Notes under the pieces: generated by a model
The model's input: the letters and a program-made list of their open reading frames with translations, nothing else
Database searches by the model: none
What the model was told of the DNA's origin: nothing
Part shown: positions 12,985-14,229 of the stretch, piece by piece
Layout of the letters: each line of letters starts with the position of its first letter
Numbering within the stretch: position 1 is the first letter of the stretch
DNA from: Bacillota bacterium
GTDB taxonomy: Bacteria; Bacillota; Clostridia; Lachnospirales; Lachnospiraceae
Assembly (NCBI GenBank): GCA_023437885.1
Contig: JAEZFH010000141.1
Span: 1 to 14,229, forward strand
DNA: 14,229 bases
Direction: 5' to 3'
Position numbers and translations under genes: made by a program

Positions 12985-14229
12985 CTATTCCTGCTCCCTT
13001 CCATGGGCGTATTCCACATGCAGAAGCTCATGAACCCTGCCCTTTAGTAATCCGCCGTACAATGACATCATCAATGGATTCTCCTCTGGAAATTTGATGC
13101 TGCTCAGCTTATCTGCCGCATACAGACCCTTTCCTCTATTCTCCCTGATCCTGGACTCGGCAAAGGGCTGTCCGGCTCCGCATACGCATCCGCCGGGACA
13201 TGCCATTACCTCCACAAAGTCATAATGCTCCCCTGCTTTGATGCGTTCAATCAGATCGCTGGCATTCTTCAGACCGCTGACAATGGCAACCCGAAGCTCT
13301 CTCTGGTTATAAACTACCGTAGTCTCCTTGATCCCCTTCAGCCCTCTGACCCCCTGGTATGCGATAGACATCAGGGTATTCTTGGATTTGTCGGAGGAGA
13401 GCCTTCGAAGAACTGCTTCCGTTACACCACCGGTGACACCGAATATCACACCGGCACCGGTCATGGTGCCAAAGGGCATATCCACGGCTTCCGGCTCCAG
13501 TTCATGGAACAGAAGCCCCGATTCCCGGATCATCTGAATCAACTCCTGGGTTGTAATCACATAATCTACATTGGGTGTGCCCTCTACCATGAATTCTTTT
13601 CTGGAAGCTTCATACTTCTTTGCCGTGCAGGGCATCACCGCCACATGGATATGGCGCCGGCCCGATGATCCGGACTGGTCCTTCACAATGGATGCCAGCA
13701 TCTGCATCGGAGAACGGCAGGTAGAGATATTCGGCAGAAGCTCGGGATAATTCTTTTCTGCGTACTGAATCCAGGCCGGGCAGCAGGAGGTGAATAACGG
13801 CAGGCGGTCCCCCTTTTGTAGGCGTGAAAGCAGCTCACTTGCTTCCTCCAGCACCGTCAGGTCTGCGCCGGTGCTGGTATCATAGATCTCATCGAAGCCC
13901 ATGCGGCGCAGCGCTGCGACGATCTTTCCCATCGCATTCTCTTCCGCCTTCATTCCCAGCTTTTTACCCAGACCGACACGCACGGCCGGGGCAATCTGTA
14001 CGGTAACCTTTGTATCAGAGGCATCCAGCGCTTTCCAGACCTTCTGGGTATCATTTTTTACCACAATGGCACCCGTCGGACATACCGCAGCGCATTGACC
14101 GCAGCCGACACAGGGGGATTCGGCAATGGGAATTTCAAAGGCCGTACTGATGGTCATGTTGGAGCCGCGGTGGGCAAAATCAATGGCTCCCACATTCTGT
14201 ATCTCATTGCACACCCTTACGCAATCCCC
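12985..14229 (-). CDS. hydA: [FeFe] hydrogenase catalytic subunit, 5' end cut by the window
   Basis: About 414 residues of a cytoplasmic iron hydrogenase that evolves or oxidises H2. The frame is open to the right edge, where DCVRVCNEIQNVGA is the end of a [4Fe-4S] motif, so the true start lies outside and the GTG at 14214 is internal. Counting from that GTG codon, a further [4Fe-4S] motif CVGCGQCAAVC is at 35-45. The H-cluster motifs are complete: TSCCPAW (Cys144 proton relay, Cys145 ligand), MPCTAKKYEA (Cys196), and VMACPGGCVCGAGQP (Cys339 and the bridging Cys343). The last motif has Cys345 and Ala where many homologues have Asn and Gly. The small [2Fe-2S] gene follows by one base. It resembles NADP-reducing HndD or monomeric clostridial enzymes; partner subunits upstream would settle which. 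Confidence 0.95.
   Translation of the reverse strand, partial: GDCVRVCNEIQNVGAIDFAHRGSNMTISTAFEIPIAESPCVGCGQCAAVCPTGAIVVKNDTQKVWKALDASDTKVTVQIAPAVRVGLGKKLGMKAEENAMGKIVAALRRMGFDEIYDTSTGADLTVLEEASELLSRLQKGDRLPLFTSCCPAWIQYAEKNYPELLPNISTCRSPMQMLASIVKDQSGSSGRRHIHVAVMPCTAKKYEASRKEFMVEGTPNVDYVITTQELIQMIRESGLLFHELEPEAVDMPFGTMTGAGVIFGVTGGVTEAVLRRLSSDKSKNTLMSIAYQGVRGLKGIKETTVVYNQRELRVAIVSGLKNASDLIERIKAGEHYDFVEVMACPGGCVCGAGQPFAESRIRENRGKGLYAADKLSSIKFPEENPLMMSLYGGLLKGRVHELLHVEYAHGREQE

Noticed and set aside
12985..13031. Longer start for the [2Fe-2S] protein within the hydrogenase gene
   Set aside because: The extra N-terminal residues come from the overlapping hydA frame, and the domain itself begins at the ATG at 12983.

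Overview
The window looks like a chromosomal stretch from an anaerobic clostridial Firmicute, most likely Lachnospiraceae-like. This is inferred from strong AGGAGG-type ribosome binding sites, TTG starts, TTGACA/TATAAT-type promoters, an [FeFe] hydrogenase with a thioredoxin-like [2Fe-2S] partner, a clostridial L,D-transpeptidase with a long extracytoplasmic domain, and a CymR-like Rrf2 regulator divergent from cysK. No phage, CRISPR, transposase, tRNA or rRNA gene is visible. Most of the window is housekeeping or accessory metabolism in one- or two-gene transcription units.

Layout, left to right. At the left edge a promoter and a strong ribosome binding site mark the start of a minus-strand gene that leaves the window. 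Next come an L,D-transpeptidase (256-1767, -) and a PlsC-like acyltransferase (2049-2891, -). The acyltransferase diverges from an MFS permease (3331-4722, +). cysK (4933-5865, -) and a cysteine-free Rrf2 regulator (6108-6554, +) are divergent, which suggests a cysteine/OAS control locus. A more AT-rich block follows on the minus strand: an AraC-type regulator with a GyrI-like effector domain (6914-7777) and, upstream of it, a C45/penicillin-acylase-like Ntn hydrolase (7816-8922). Then come a 115-residue protein of unknown function and metQ (9591-10403, -). Both metQ and the later pstS (11500-12426, -) are orphan binding-protein genes with no ATPase or permease gene beside them. A small cupin gene (10867-11349, +) lies between them and shares a bidirectional terminator with pstS. 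The right end carries a small [2Fe-2S] protein and the 5'-truncated [FeFe] hydrogenase gene, one base apart on the minus strand.

The non-coding DNA holds the less ordinary signals. There is a 138-bp near-perfect palindromic element between the [2Fe-2S] gene and pstS. A PhoP-box-like array with 11-bp spacing lies upstream of pstS. A 17-bp tandem repeat follows cysK. A 13-bp direct repeat and a dyad lie between the cysK and rrf2 promoters. Three consecutive inverted repeats precede the hydrolase gene. Upstream of metQ there is a compound region: a very short ORF with its own ribosome binding site, an intrinsic terminator, a consensus promoter, then a leader with a hairpin and interleaved pairings that do not look like the SAM-I or T-box leaders I know. 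I see no clear multi-gene novel defence or biosynthetic system. The best candidates for something undescribed are the metQ leader, the 138-bp palindrome, and the AraC-GyrI/Ntn-hydrolase pair.
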